Assembly (NCBI GenBank): GCA_023664345.1
Contig: JAMPFQ010000001.1
Span: 50,482 to 114,481, forward strand
DNA from: Lachnospiraceae bacterium
Lineage (GTDB): Bacteria; Bacillota; Clostridia; Lachnospirales; Lachnospiraceae
Direction of reading: 5' to 3'
DNA: 64,000 nt
In this document: positions 56,115 through 64,000 of the stretch, piece after piece
Layout: each line of letters begins with the position of its first letter
How positions within the stretch are numbered: the first letter of the stretch is position 1
The notes under the pieces: model-generated
The model's database searches: none
Told to the model about the DNA's origin: nothing
Seen by the model: the letters and a program-made list of their open reading frames with translations, nothing else
Translations under genes and position numbers: made by a program

Positions 56115-57578
56115 TCATTCTACGACTATAATGCCAAGTACCATGATTTCCTGCCTGTGCAGCAATTCAATTTCCCTGCTAATCTCATCATAAAGAGTTC
56201 CTCCAACTCTCTCCAGTAAAAATGCACCTTTCGCAGACAGCAACTGCTCCATTGTCTCCTGATCATACAATACATTATCAAGCACTTTCACGGAAATATC
56301 CGCATCTTTCAAAATACTTTGGATTGCTTCCGCCGTTTTAACCGCGTTCTCTTTCAAATCACATCCTATGCAGCAGACCTCACTTAGGTTTTCCTTTTTA
56401 GCAGCCATCTTCACCGCCACAGCTGCCAGGCCAATCGCCTCTTCCGCAGCAAAACTCCGTTTATTCCAGTTGCGAAGTTTCAAGATCCAGTTATCCACAA
56501 AAGAAAATATCTTCTTTCCCCCACCGCCCACAGGAATCACCCCTAGCTCCGGCACTCCGTATATGGAAACGACATCATCTACCGCACGCAATCTATTATT
56601 TAAAATATACTTTACAAAAAAATAAAATGCATATATAAAAGCAAACAACACCATGCCCATAAGAACATACTTCTTGCTTATCGAAGGCTGGATAACGGTC
56701 ACATATGCCACTCCCTGAGTCTCTCTTTCTGACTGCTGCACTCCTGCAAGGTCTTCCCGATATTTATTCTCCACAAGATAATCATAATACTCCCACTCCG
56801 CCGCAGAAAAAGCATCTTTCAGTTTAGCAGCATTCGTCCTCCAGTTTATCATGTTGCTTTGAATCTTCTGACGGTTTTCCAACAATACCCTGTCTACGAC
56901 ATAAGAAAAATTCTGCGCCACCAGCTGAATCTGATGATCTCCCATCTTACGTGCCAACATAGGCTGCTGTTCCTGAAAATATTCATCAACCTTCTCGGCC
57001 AACTGCAAACACTGTTCTTCTGAGATATGGTAAATAGTGACCCTGAACGTATCACTCTTTTCTTCATATTCCTTTTGGGAGCTAATCAGTTCACTCAGGG
57101 CAACCTCTGACGTTCCATCCTGAGTTTTTTCAGCAAGCCATTGCCCTACCCCATCTGGCACCATATCCTCATAAACCTGTTCAATTCTTTCTGCAATCTC
57201 TACATCCTCCGCCACAACCTGAAAAGTCAATGTTGCTCTCGGCGCATTTAAAGGATCTATCAGCATTTTGACAGATTCCTGAAGATAAGCGTCTTCAGCT
57301 TTCCAAAGACTTTCATAGTCCAACACTGTATTGACATTATTGATCTGCGTATTCGCTAGCCCATTTTGCAGATATTCCTGTTCGGTTTGTACTCCACTTT
57401 CAAACTGCCGTTCCAATGCCATCGCCTGCGCTTTTTGAGTCTGTGCCGTCCGATAGGAACGCACATAACTGAAACACCCCATCAGAATTCCTCCCACAAG
57501 CGCCCACACTATGATCACACGCCATTTTAATAAAGTCTCCACCAGCAGATCCAGCAAGCTTATTTCTCTTTCTTTCAT
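56115..57578 (-). CDS. Wzz-like polysaccharide chain-length/co-polymerase protein
   Basis: The 487-aa protein has an N-terminal cytoplasmic start, a membrane helix (about 20-40, VIIVWALVGGILMGCF), a long helical extracytoplasmic part, a second helix (about 305-325, YVLMGMVLFAFIYAFYFFVKYIL) and a cytosolic tail with an SRP/P-loop-like fold region but no Walker A. This is the Wzz/CapA-type modulator of polysaccharide length. ATG 57578 follows GGAGGAG; the frame begins five codons earlier within the ribosome binding site. Its gene diverges from the recombinase. Confidence 0.8.
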   Translation of the reverse strand: MKEREISLLDLLVETLLKWRVIIVWALVGGILMGCFSYVRSYRTAQTQKAQAMALERQFESGVQTEQEYLQNGLANTQINNVNTVLDYESLWKAEDAYLQESVKMLIDPLNAPRATLTFQVVAEDVEIAERIEQVYEDMVPDGVGQWLAEKTQDGTSEVALSELISSQKEYEEKSDTFRVTIYHISEEQCLQLAEKVDEYFQEQQPMLARKMGDHQIQLVAQNFSYVVDRVLLENRQKIQSNMINWRTNAAKLKDAFSAAEWEYYDYLVENKYREDLAGVQQSERETQGVAYVTVIQPSISKKYVLMGMVLFAFIYAFYFFVKYILNNRLRAVDDVVSIYGVPELGVIPVGGGGKKIFSFVDNWILKLRNWNKRSFAAEEAIGLAAVAVKMAAKKENLSEVCCIGCDLKENAVKTAEAIQSILKDADISVKVLDNVLYDQETMEQLLSAKGAFLLERVGGTLYDEISREIELLHRQEIMVLGIIVVE

Positions 57579-57713
57579 CAATATCTCCTCCATATCATTT
57601 TAGTTTATATAACTTCGTTTTCCTATATTTCCGCTTTCACTCAACTGTACTGTCATATCTATCACCTGCGAGCCACATCCCTTTCTCCATGTTAATTTTG
57701 CACCAACATAACT

Positions 57714-57742
57714 ATTATAGCTGATTTGTATTTATTTTACAA
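57714..57742 (-). promoter_or_regulatory. Promoter of the Wzz-like gene
   Basis: TTGTAA (57737-57742), 17 bp, perfect TATAAT (57714-57719) on the minus strand. It gives a leader of about 130 nt. The rest of the 420-bp gap (57579-58000) is AT-rich; apart from a short GGGAT/ATCCC hairpin near 57912-57926 I see nothing definite. Confidence 0.7.
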
Positions 57743-57940
57743 TATGCCGTTGCTTATAAGTCATAGTGTTTCACATCCTCAGTCTATACCTTATTATATC
57801 AACCGTCCGAATTCCCTTGATACCTAAAGTACCAGAAGCTCAAATAACATAGCTATTTTTACAATCTTTGCCCCAAATGTAAAATTTCTGATCGATATTT
57901 TGCCGATAGTGGGATTTTGATCCCCAAAGGTATACAATAA

Positions 57941-58606
<666 letters not shown>

Positions 58607-58626
58607 TCAGAAGAATTTACAAAAAT

Positions 58627-58749
58627 GTCTACTTTTCTGAAAATCCTTTCATTATGCATATTATATCATAAAAATACTCATTTTTCTACTACAACCTGCA
58701 TTTTTTTCAGAGACATACCTCATATCAAAGCGCTATCCAAAAAGTAGAC
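58627..58749. repeat. Candidate invertible segment bounded by inverted repeats
   Basis: GTCTACTTTT (58627-58636) is inverted as AAAAGTAGAC at 58740-58749, with flanking AAAA and a downstream G also conserved. The enclosed 103 bp lie between the recombinase stop and the MBOAT start and carry a promoter on the minus strand. Confidence 0.55.
58660..58688 (-). promoter_or_regulatory. Promoter inside the candidate invertible segment (now facing away from MBOAT)
   Basis: An extended -10 TGATATAAT (TATAAT at 58660-58665) is 17 bp from TAGAAA (58683-58688) on the minus strand. Inversion at the flanking repeats would place the -10 at about 58711-58716, directed to the MBOAT gene. Confidence 0.5.
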
Positions 58750-58768
58750 CTTTTAAAAACCTTTCACA

Positions 58769-58797
58769 TTTACAACACGATGCATAAAAACTGTAAT
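58769..58797 (+). promoter_or_regulatory. Possible fixed promoter of MBOAT gene 1
   Basis: TTTACA (58769-58774), 17-bp spacer, TGTAAT (58792-58797) lie outside the inverted repeats. An AAAACTGT/ACAGTTTT hairpin (58787-58814) overlaps its -10 and ends 3 bp before the AGGAGG site. If active, it would give basal expression irrespective of inversion. Confidence 0.4.
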
Positions 58798-58829
58798 CTT
58801 ATGAAAACAGTTTTATAGGAGGGTTGATA

Positions 58830-60287
58830 ATGTATTTCAATTCCATGCAGTATGCAATGTTTTTATCAATTGTTTTTATAATTTATTACATTCTGCCACA
58901 AAAAATAAAGTATTTATGGCTGCTTGGAGTAAGCTATTATTTTTATATGTGTTGGAATGCAAAATACGCATTATTAATGTTATCAGTAACAATCATAACA
59001 TGGTCAGGTGCGATCATACTGGATAAGCTAAGTGCGTCCAACCAAACCAGGTTCAGAAAAGTATGCCTGTTCACAGTAATAATTATCAATTTTGGACTCC
59101 TTTTCTATTTTAAATATATTAACTTTGCCATCACAAATATTAATAGACTACTACATAAAATAGGACATACCGAAATTTCAACCCTGGAAATCATACTGCC
59201 AGTAGGTATTTCTTTTTTTGTTTTTCAAGCTACTGGATACATCATAGATGTATATCGGAATGAAATATACGCGGAAAAAAAATTTTTCAGATATGCATTA
59301 TTTATATCTTTTTTCCCCCAACTTGTTGCAGGTCCGATCGAACGGTCTAAAAATTTATTAAAACAATTGGCCATTCCAGCAAAACTTGATGGCGAAAATA
59401 TTAGAACAGGCTTAATTTACATTTTGTTCGGTATTTGGCAAAAAGTATTTTTAGCTGATAATATCGCTCGTATTGTGAACAAAGTATACAATGACTATAC
59501 AAATTTTTCGGGAATACAAATTTTTCTTGCAACGGTTTTGTTTGGGATAGAGATTTATTGCGATTTCGGAGGATATACAAATATAGCTATAGGAAGCGCC
59601 AGGCTTTTGGGCGTAAGACTGATGCAAAATTTTGTTTCTCCCTATTTGGCGATCAGTGTATCCGATTTTTGGCGAAGATGGCACATTTCTTTAACATCCT
59701 GGTTCAGAGATTATCTGTATATCCCATTAGGGGGAAATAGAAAAGGTACAATCAGGAAATATATCAATACATTAATCATTTTTTTAGCAAGTGGCGTATG
59801 GCATGGCGCAGGATGGTCCTATATTATATGGGGAACTTTAAATGGAATGTATATAATTTTAGAAAATATATTTCACAAAAAGAAAAATGTGACACATAAT
59901 GCTATTGAAAAATGGATGATGAGAGCAGGAACTTTTCTTTTAGTGGACTTTACATGGTTATTCTTTAGAGCAGGCTCCGCTTCATCAGCAATCAACATGA
60001 TACGACACGCATTTGCCCATCCGGGGATACGTGATATGTTATTGGGAAATGCTTTTTCATTATTTGAAAGTTATCAGGCAATATTAATCACATTGTTTGG
60101 ATTAATGCTATTGTTAGTTATTGGAATCTTTCGAGAAAATACGCACCAAGGTATTGTCAGTTTGTTTTTTGCTCAAAAGGAACCCCTTAGATGGATGCTG
60201 TACCTTACATTAACACTAATGATAATATTATATGGAGTATATGGTGAGGGTTATGAACAGACACAATTTATTTACTTTCAATTTTAA
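58830..60287 (+). CDS. MBOAT-family O-acyltransferase 1 (AlgI/DltB-like)
   Basis: The 485-aa membrane protein has about ten hydrophobic segments with the MBOAT core IYCDFGGYTNIAIGSARLLG, DFWRRWHISLTSWFRDYLYIPLGG and SGVWHGAGWSYIIWG, where the second His is the catalytic one. It should pass acyl groups (acetyl, typically) across the membrane to a surface polysaccharide or teichoic acid. ATG 58830 follows AGGAGG. It overlaps its SGNH-like partner by 35 bp. Confidence 0.92.
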   Translation: MYFNSMQYAMFLSIVFIIYYILPQKIKYLWLLGVSYYFYMCWNAKYALLMLSVTIITWSGAIILDKLSASNQTRFRKVCLFTVIIINFGLLFYFKYINFAITNINRLLHKIGHTEISTLEIILPVGISFFVFQATGYIIDVYRNEIYAEKKFFRYALFISFFPQLVAGPIERSKNLLKQLAIPAKLDGENIRTGLIYILFGIWQKVFLADNIARIVNKVYNDYTNFSGIQIFLATVLFGIEIYCDFGGYTNIAIGSARLLGVRLMQNFVSPYLAISVSDFWRRWHISLTSWFRDYLYIPLGGNRKGTIRKYINTLIIFLASGVWHGAGWSYIIWGTLNGMYIILENIFHKKKNVTHNAIEKWMMRAGTFLLVDFTWLFFRAGSASSAINMIRHAFAHPGIRDMLLGNAFSLFESYQAILITLFGLMLLLVIGIFRENTHQGIVSLFFAQKEPLRWMLYLTLTLMIILYGVYGEGYEQTQFIYFQF

Positions 60288-61242
60288 CTTAAAAAATGGA
60301 GCATTTATTGTATTGATAAAATTTATTTTATTTTGGGCAGTGATTTTGGGTTTTTTCTTTACAAAGATATCTCCGCAATATTTATACGGTTATGATGCGA
60401 GTTTGATTGATAAAGTTGAAAGATTAGAGTCGATTGCTGAACCCAAAATAGTATTGATTTCTAATTCCAATGTTGCATTTGGGTTTAGGTCAGAATTAAT
60501 CGAAACAGCATTCGGTATGCCTGTTGTTAACATGGGGTTATACGGTTCAATAGGGAACGCATTCCTCGAAGAGATGGCTAAACTCAATATATGTGAAGGT
60601 GATATTATCGTAATCTGCCATTCTTCCTTTGACGATAATGATGACTTTTCGGAAGCACAAGCATCTTTGACATGGACCACCATCGAAAATCATTTAGAAT
60701 TATGGAAATTACTTCGTTGGAAAGATGTTCCCATGATGATCAAAACTTTCCCAACGTATCTTAAAAAAAGCATTAACTTATATTTAAACAGGACAGGAAA
60801 TATTTCTACAGATTCTGCCTATGACAGATTTTCTTTTAATAAATATGGAGACAATATTTATAGTGAAACACATGAAAGATATTATGATTTTTTAAAAGAT
60901 TATCCGGAAGGTTTCACATCGAGTCCTCCCGCCATCAGTGATGAATGCGTTGCACGAATCAATGCATTAAATAAATATATTACTGAAAAGGGCGGAATAC
61001 TGCTTATTGCAGGATATCCTATCGCATATGGCGAAGAATATCCTGATACAAAAGCTTTCGCAGATTTTAAAGATCAATTGAACGCTAAATTAGAATGTAT
61101 CGTTATTTCTGATTATGAAGATTATTTTTACCAGTATCATTATTTTTTCGACACACACCTTCATTTAACAAACGAGGGGGCAATATTAAGAACAAATCAA
61201 TTAATTGAAGATTTAAAGAATTATCTGAATACTCTCTTATAG
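60253..61242 (+). CDS. SGNH/AlgX-DltD-like partner protein 1
   Basis: The 329-aa protein has an N-terminal membrane helix (about residues 15-40, VLIKFILFWAVILGFFF) and an extracytoplasmic part with ISNSNVAFGFRSELIE and, late, a D-x-x-H-like FFDTHLHLTNEGA. This is the arrangement of AlgJ/X- and DltD-like partners that finish acyl transfer outside the membrane. The ATG 60253 has GGTGAGGG upstream. It converges on SGNH2. Confidence 0.75.
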   Translation: MNRHNLFTFNFNLKNGAFIVLIKFILFWAVILGFFFTKISPQYLYGYDASLIDKVERLESIAEPKIVLISNSNVAFGFRSELIETAFGMPVVNMGLYGSIGNAFLEEMAKLNICEGDIIVICHSSFDDNDDFSEAQASLTWTTIENHLELWKLLRWKDVPMMIKTFPTYLKKSINLYLNRTGNISTDSAYDRFSFNKYGDNIYSETHERYYDFLKDYPEGFTSSPPAISDECVARINALNKYITEKGGILLIAGYPIAYGEEYPDTKAFADFKDQLNAKLECIVISDYEDYFYQYHYFFDTHLHLTNEGAILRTNQLIEDLKNYLNTLL

Positions 61243-61301
61243 AAGCAGACTCCAACGCCTGTTTTTGGTGATTTTATGCCTTTAGCTTTTGGCTCAAGGA
61301 A

Positions 61302-62420
61302 CTATTTATGAACAAAGTCTTTAAGCTGCCAATTATCATAATAATCAGCAAGCAGGGTATCCAGTTTCTCTTTATCAACATACTCATTCAGTTTGCTATC
61401 TCTTATATATAAATCATTGATTATATATGCGTACACTACTTCACTGCCATGAAACCCATCCAAAAAATATGTATCATCTACTCCGAGCACAGCGCCATTC
61501 GTATAATCAGCATATAGATAATCATACTTTTCAAATACTTTTTCACAAGCAGGTTCTATTTCATATAAATAATCATAATTGCCGCTTTCTATCATTTTAC
61601 TATAAATGCCAGGAGCCAACGGTGGGGCAAAACCGATCACTTCAATATCTTTCTGCTTACAATACTTTAATAACGCTTCCAGATATTCACATGTTTCATC
61701 ATCAATAGCACTGCCCCACTCAAATCTTCCATATCCTTTAGTCACTCTATCAAGTGTATCTGCAAACATGTAATCTGGAGACTCTTTCGGATTTCGATAA
61801 AGATTTCCATAATAATATGACCCATCCCACTGGAACCCCTCATCCTTAATACGTCCATTAAACCCATAATTCATATTATATCTACGAATATCACGTAAAC
61901 TCCATTTCCCATCCACAAAATCCTGCACCATGGCCTTCATTATTGATAGTGTACCTCGATTTTTCATCTCAAGAGGCGTATATGCCGAATATTCCAGACA
62001 GCTTTTATTCCATTCATCATTAAATACCCACGTGTCTAATCCCAGCAGTATTACCTTAGGATCATAATTCAGATTTTGTAAAAAATTTAAATACTCATCA
62101 TAATTTCCACTGACTGCTCCCCCGCAATTATAAAAATCCTCCAAAAAGTAATCACTTTTAAACTGCATTACTCTTGAAGTGCCTAATGCAATCACGTCAG
62201 TCTGATAATAGTTTGCATTTACGATTTTATAATACTCCGTCTGTTCATTGTATCCCATCCCAATAAATATGGATGGATCCTCCCTCTGCCTTTCTATCAG
62301 CTTATTATAATCGCATAGTTCTCCTATTTCATATCCCATAAAATAACATATACCAATAGCTATAACAGCAACATAAAACGGCAACATAAAAACCAGAAGC
62401 TGCTCTACAAATTTTTTCAT
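61302..62420 (-). CDS. SGNH/AlgX-DltD-like partner protein 2
   Basis: The 372-aa protein has an N-terminal membrane helix (about 7-30) and extracytoplasmic GTSRVMQFKSDYF (SGNH-type Ser), LLGLDTWVF, VIGFAPPLAPG and a late DGFHGSEVV with Asp/His. It is different in sequence from partner 1. ATG 62420 follows AGGAGG that overlaps the MBOAT2 stop, so translation depends on the gene upstream. Confidence 0.8.
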   Translation of the reverse strand: MKKFVEQLLVFMLPFYVAVIAIGICYFMGYEIGELCDYNKLIERQREDPSIFIGMGYNEQTEYYKIVNANYYQTDVIALGTSRVMQFKSDYFLEDFYNCGGAVSGNYDEYLNFLQNLNYDPKVILLGLDTWVFNDEWNKSCLEYSAYTPLEMKNRGTLSIMKAMVQDFVDGKWSLRDIRRYNMNYGFNGRIKDEGFQWDGSYYYGNLYRNPKESPDYMFADTLDRVTKGYGRFEWGSAIDDETCEYLEALLKYCKQKDIEVIGFAPPLAPGIYSKMIESGNYDYLYEIEPACEKVFEKYDYLYADYTNGAVLGVDDTYFLDGFHGSEVVYAYIINDLYIRDSKLNEYVDKEKLDTLLADYYDNWQLKDFVHK

Positions 62421-62429
62421 ATACGCCTC

Positions 62430-63867
62430 CTAAAATTGAAAATAAACAAATTGGTTTTGTGCAATGTTTTGAACACAATATACGCTTAACACTATTATAA
62501 AAATCCAATACACTCCCCATCGTATCGGTTTGCACAGCTTAGAAATTTCCTGTAGCGGATCCTTTTTCAAATTGGTCTGTTCAAAAGCGAACAACACCAA
62601 CAACGGAATCCCTATTTTAATATATGCCAATTTTCCTATTCCCAATTCTATGAGTCCATTTTTTATATATGTTATGGGATGGAATATTCCAATAAACATA
62701 TGTGAAATAACATAAACAGCCTGTTGCAATGTCTCTGCCCTGAAAAAGATCCATGCAAATGTTACGAACAAAAATACTGCTGTTATTGACAATATATTTG
62801 ACTTTTTATCCTTTTTGTTCCCATGAAAAATATCCTCTATAATTTGAGCACATCCATGGATTCCTCCCCACAAAACAAAAGTCCAGTTTGCTCCATGCCA
62901 CAACCCACTCAGCAAGAATGTTATCAACGTGTTTATATACTTACGAACTTTTCCTTTGCGATTTCCTCCCAAAGGTATATATACATAGTCACAAAACCAT
63001 GATGATAATGAGATATGCCATCTTTTCCAAAATTCTCTGACAGATGGCGCAAAATAGGGATTTCTAAAATTTGACATTAAATTAATTCCAAACAGATGTG
63101 CTGTTCCAATCGCAATATCAGAATATCCTGAAAAATCACAGTAGATTTGAAAAGAGAAAAAAAGAACTGCAATCAACTGCCCCCCCCCACACACTCACAA
63201 TATCAGGAGAAGCATATACTCTATCTACATAGTAAGCCAAGGTATCCGCAATAACTATCTTCTTAAAGAACCCCCACAGCATTTGCCGCAATCCATAAAC
63301 CGCTTCCTCATATTGGAAATGCCGCTCTGCTTTGATTTGGGGCAAAAGATTATCTGTTCTTTCAATTGGACCTGCAACCAATTGAGGAAAAAATGAAATG
63401 AAAACTGCATACTTTCCAAAATGGTGCTCTGCAGAAACTTTTCCACAATATACATCCATTACATAACTCAATGTCTGAAAAGTATAAAAGGAAATTCCTA
63501 CTGGTAATAGCAGACTCACTGTCGCAGGATGCAATTGTATGTTGACCAATCTCATAACTTTACAGATAGTATTTGTAAATAAATTAAAATATTTAAATAG
63601 GAATAAAATACCCAAACACACAAAAATAGAGCAAGCTAAAATAACTTTCTTGCTTTCGGGTGATTTTGTCTTTTCCAACAAAAGACCACAGCTATAAGAT
63701 ACTGCTGTAGTCAAAAGAATCAGGAACACATATTTTGCATTCCAACACATATAAAAATAATAACTGGAAATCAGCAATACAATCCATTGATATTTTTTAG
63801 GTATACTCCAATATATGACAAAAACTATTGGCAAAAAAATCGCAAACGCAATCGAATTAAAACTCAT
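62430..63867 (-). CDS. MBOAT-family O-acyltransferase 2, phase-variable, currently out of frame
   Basis: Two frames (63867-63136 and the 3' frame to 62430) together make a 478-aa MBOAT protein. The first ends out of frame after a nine-G tract (63180-63188); with eight G the sequence joins as SVWGGQLIAVLFFSFQIYCDFSGY, colinear with MBOAT1. The 3' part carries FWKRWHISLSSWFCDYVYI and SGLWHGANWTFVLWGG. So the gene is intact apart from one base and is likely switched by slippage. A sequencing error in the run is the alternative. ATG 63867 has only a weak site. Confidence 0.85.
63180..63188 (-). repeat. G9 tract (slippage switch) in MBOAT gene 2
   Basis: Nine G on the coding strand. Eight or eleven would give an open frame; nine ends the protein at the stop near 63136. 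Confidence 0.93.
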
Positions 63868-63923
63868 ATTGTCACAGCCCCACTTTCTCGTAAAAAATAT
63901 CAACACATTATCGAAATATCAAT

Positions 63924-64000
63924 CTATCTGCACTGTTCTCCACCGAAATAATCCATAAAATCAACTGTTTCTACGCTTTGTGCATCTTTAGGGAGTTGTT
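63924..64000 (-). CDS. 3' end of a gene entering from the right edge
   Basis: A minus-strand frame LPKDAQSVETVDFMDYFGG ends ...EQCR at TAG (63924-63926). It is open to the edge and the only one of the three frames that is. The family cannot be told. If real it lies 57 bp upstream of the MBOAT2 start. Confidence 0.4.
   Translation of the reverse strand, partial: QLPKDAQSVETVDFMDYFGGEQCR

Overview
The window looks like chromosomal DNA of a spore-forming, anaerobic gut Clostridium of the Lachnospiraceae type. The support is the combination of SpoVT and SpoVG, a GlgC/GlgD pair, an eukaryote-like long IleRS under a T-box leader, LplABC-type sugar importers, a BioY biotin transporter, DnaD/DnaI-type helicase-loading genes and AGGAGG ribosome binding sites. 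Most of the left two thirds is moderately GC-rich. The right end (about 53.4-64 kb) is clearly more AT-rich and behaves as an accessory surface-polysaccharide region. No rRNA, tRNA, CRISPR array, IS element or prophage was recognised.

Layout. 0-16.7 kb holds housekeeping genes: an aconitase-family hydratase (partial), glgP, T-box-ileS, a GGDEF protein, spoVT, a GT39-like membrane glycosyltransferase, kdgK, a 34-codon small gene, mfd and pth. 16.8-26.5 kb is a minus-strand pectin/rhamnogalacturonan-type locus: a substrate-binding lipoprotein, two permeases, a beta-propeller protein, a six-hairpin glycosidase and a GH28 enzyme. The three enzymes lack signal peptides, so imported oligosaccharides are probably broken down in the cytoplasm. 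A KDG kinase (11-12 kb) and a DUF4038/GH140-like enzyme (35-36 kb) fit the same theme. 26.7-37.5 kb holds spoVG, glgD-glgC, murC, a dnaD-dnaI-prs block headed by a dense DnaA-box cluster, and bioY under a BirA-like operator.

37.8-53.3 kb is dominated by surface sugar synthesis: gmd-fcl (GDP-fucose), a SNF2 helicase, then a long minus-strand run capE-capF-capG (UDP-L-FucNAc), a PseC-like aminotransferase, and a lic1-like phosphocholine set (wHTH-cytidylyltransferase-kinase fusion, cytidylyltransferase, choline kinase, choline transporter). 53.5-55.8 kb is a small island: two paralogous XRE regulators facing each other, three matching palindromic operators, and between them an HD-like gene broken by one in-frame TGA plus a 60-aa protein. 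56.1-64 kb holds a Wzz-like chain-length protein, a serine recombinase and two convergent MBOAT/SGNH-type O-acylation cassettes.

The most interesting theme is phase variation of the cell surface. One MBOAT gene is out of frame at a nine-G tract and would be restored by eight. The choline-kinase gene has an eight-G tract near its start, and the GT39-like gene has another. The other MBOAT cassette sits behind a serine recombinase and a candidate 123-bp invertible segment carrying an extended -10 promoter that now points away from it. Other items for follow-up are the DnaA-box cluster ahead of dnaD, the XRE/HD island and a family of hairpin repeats placed directly at stop codons.
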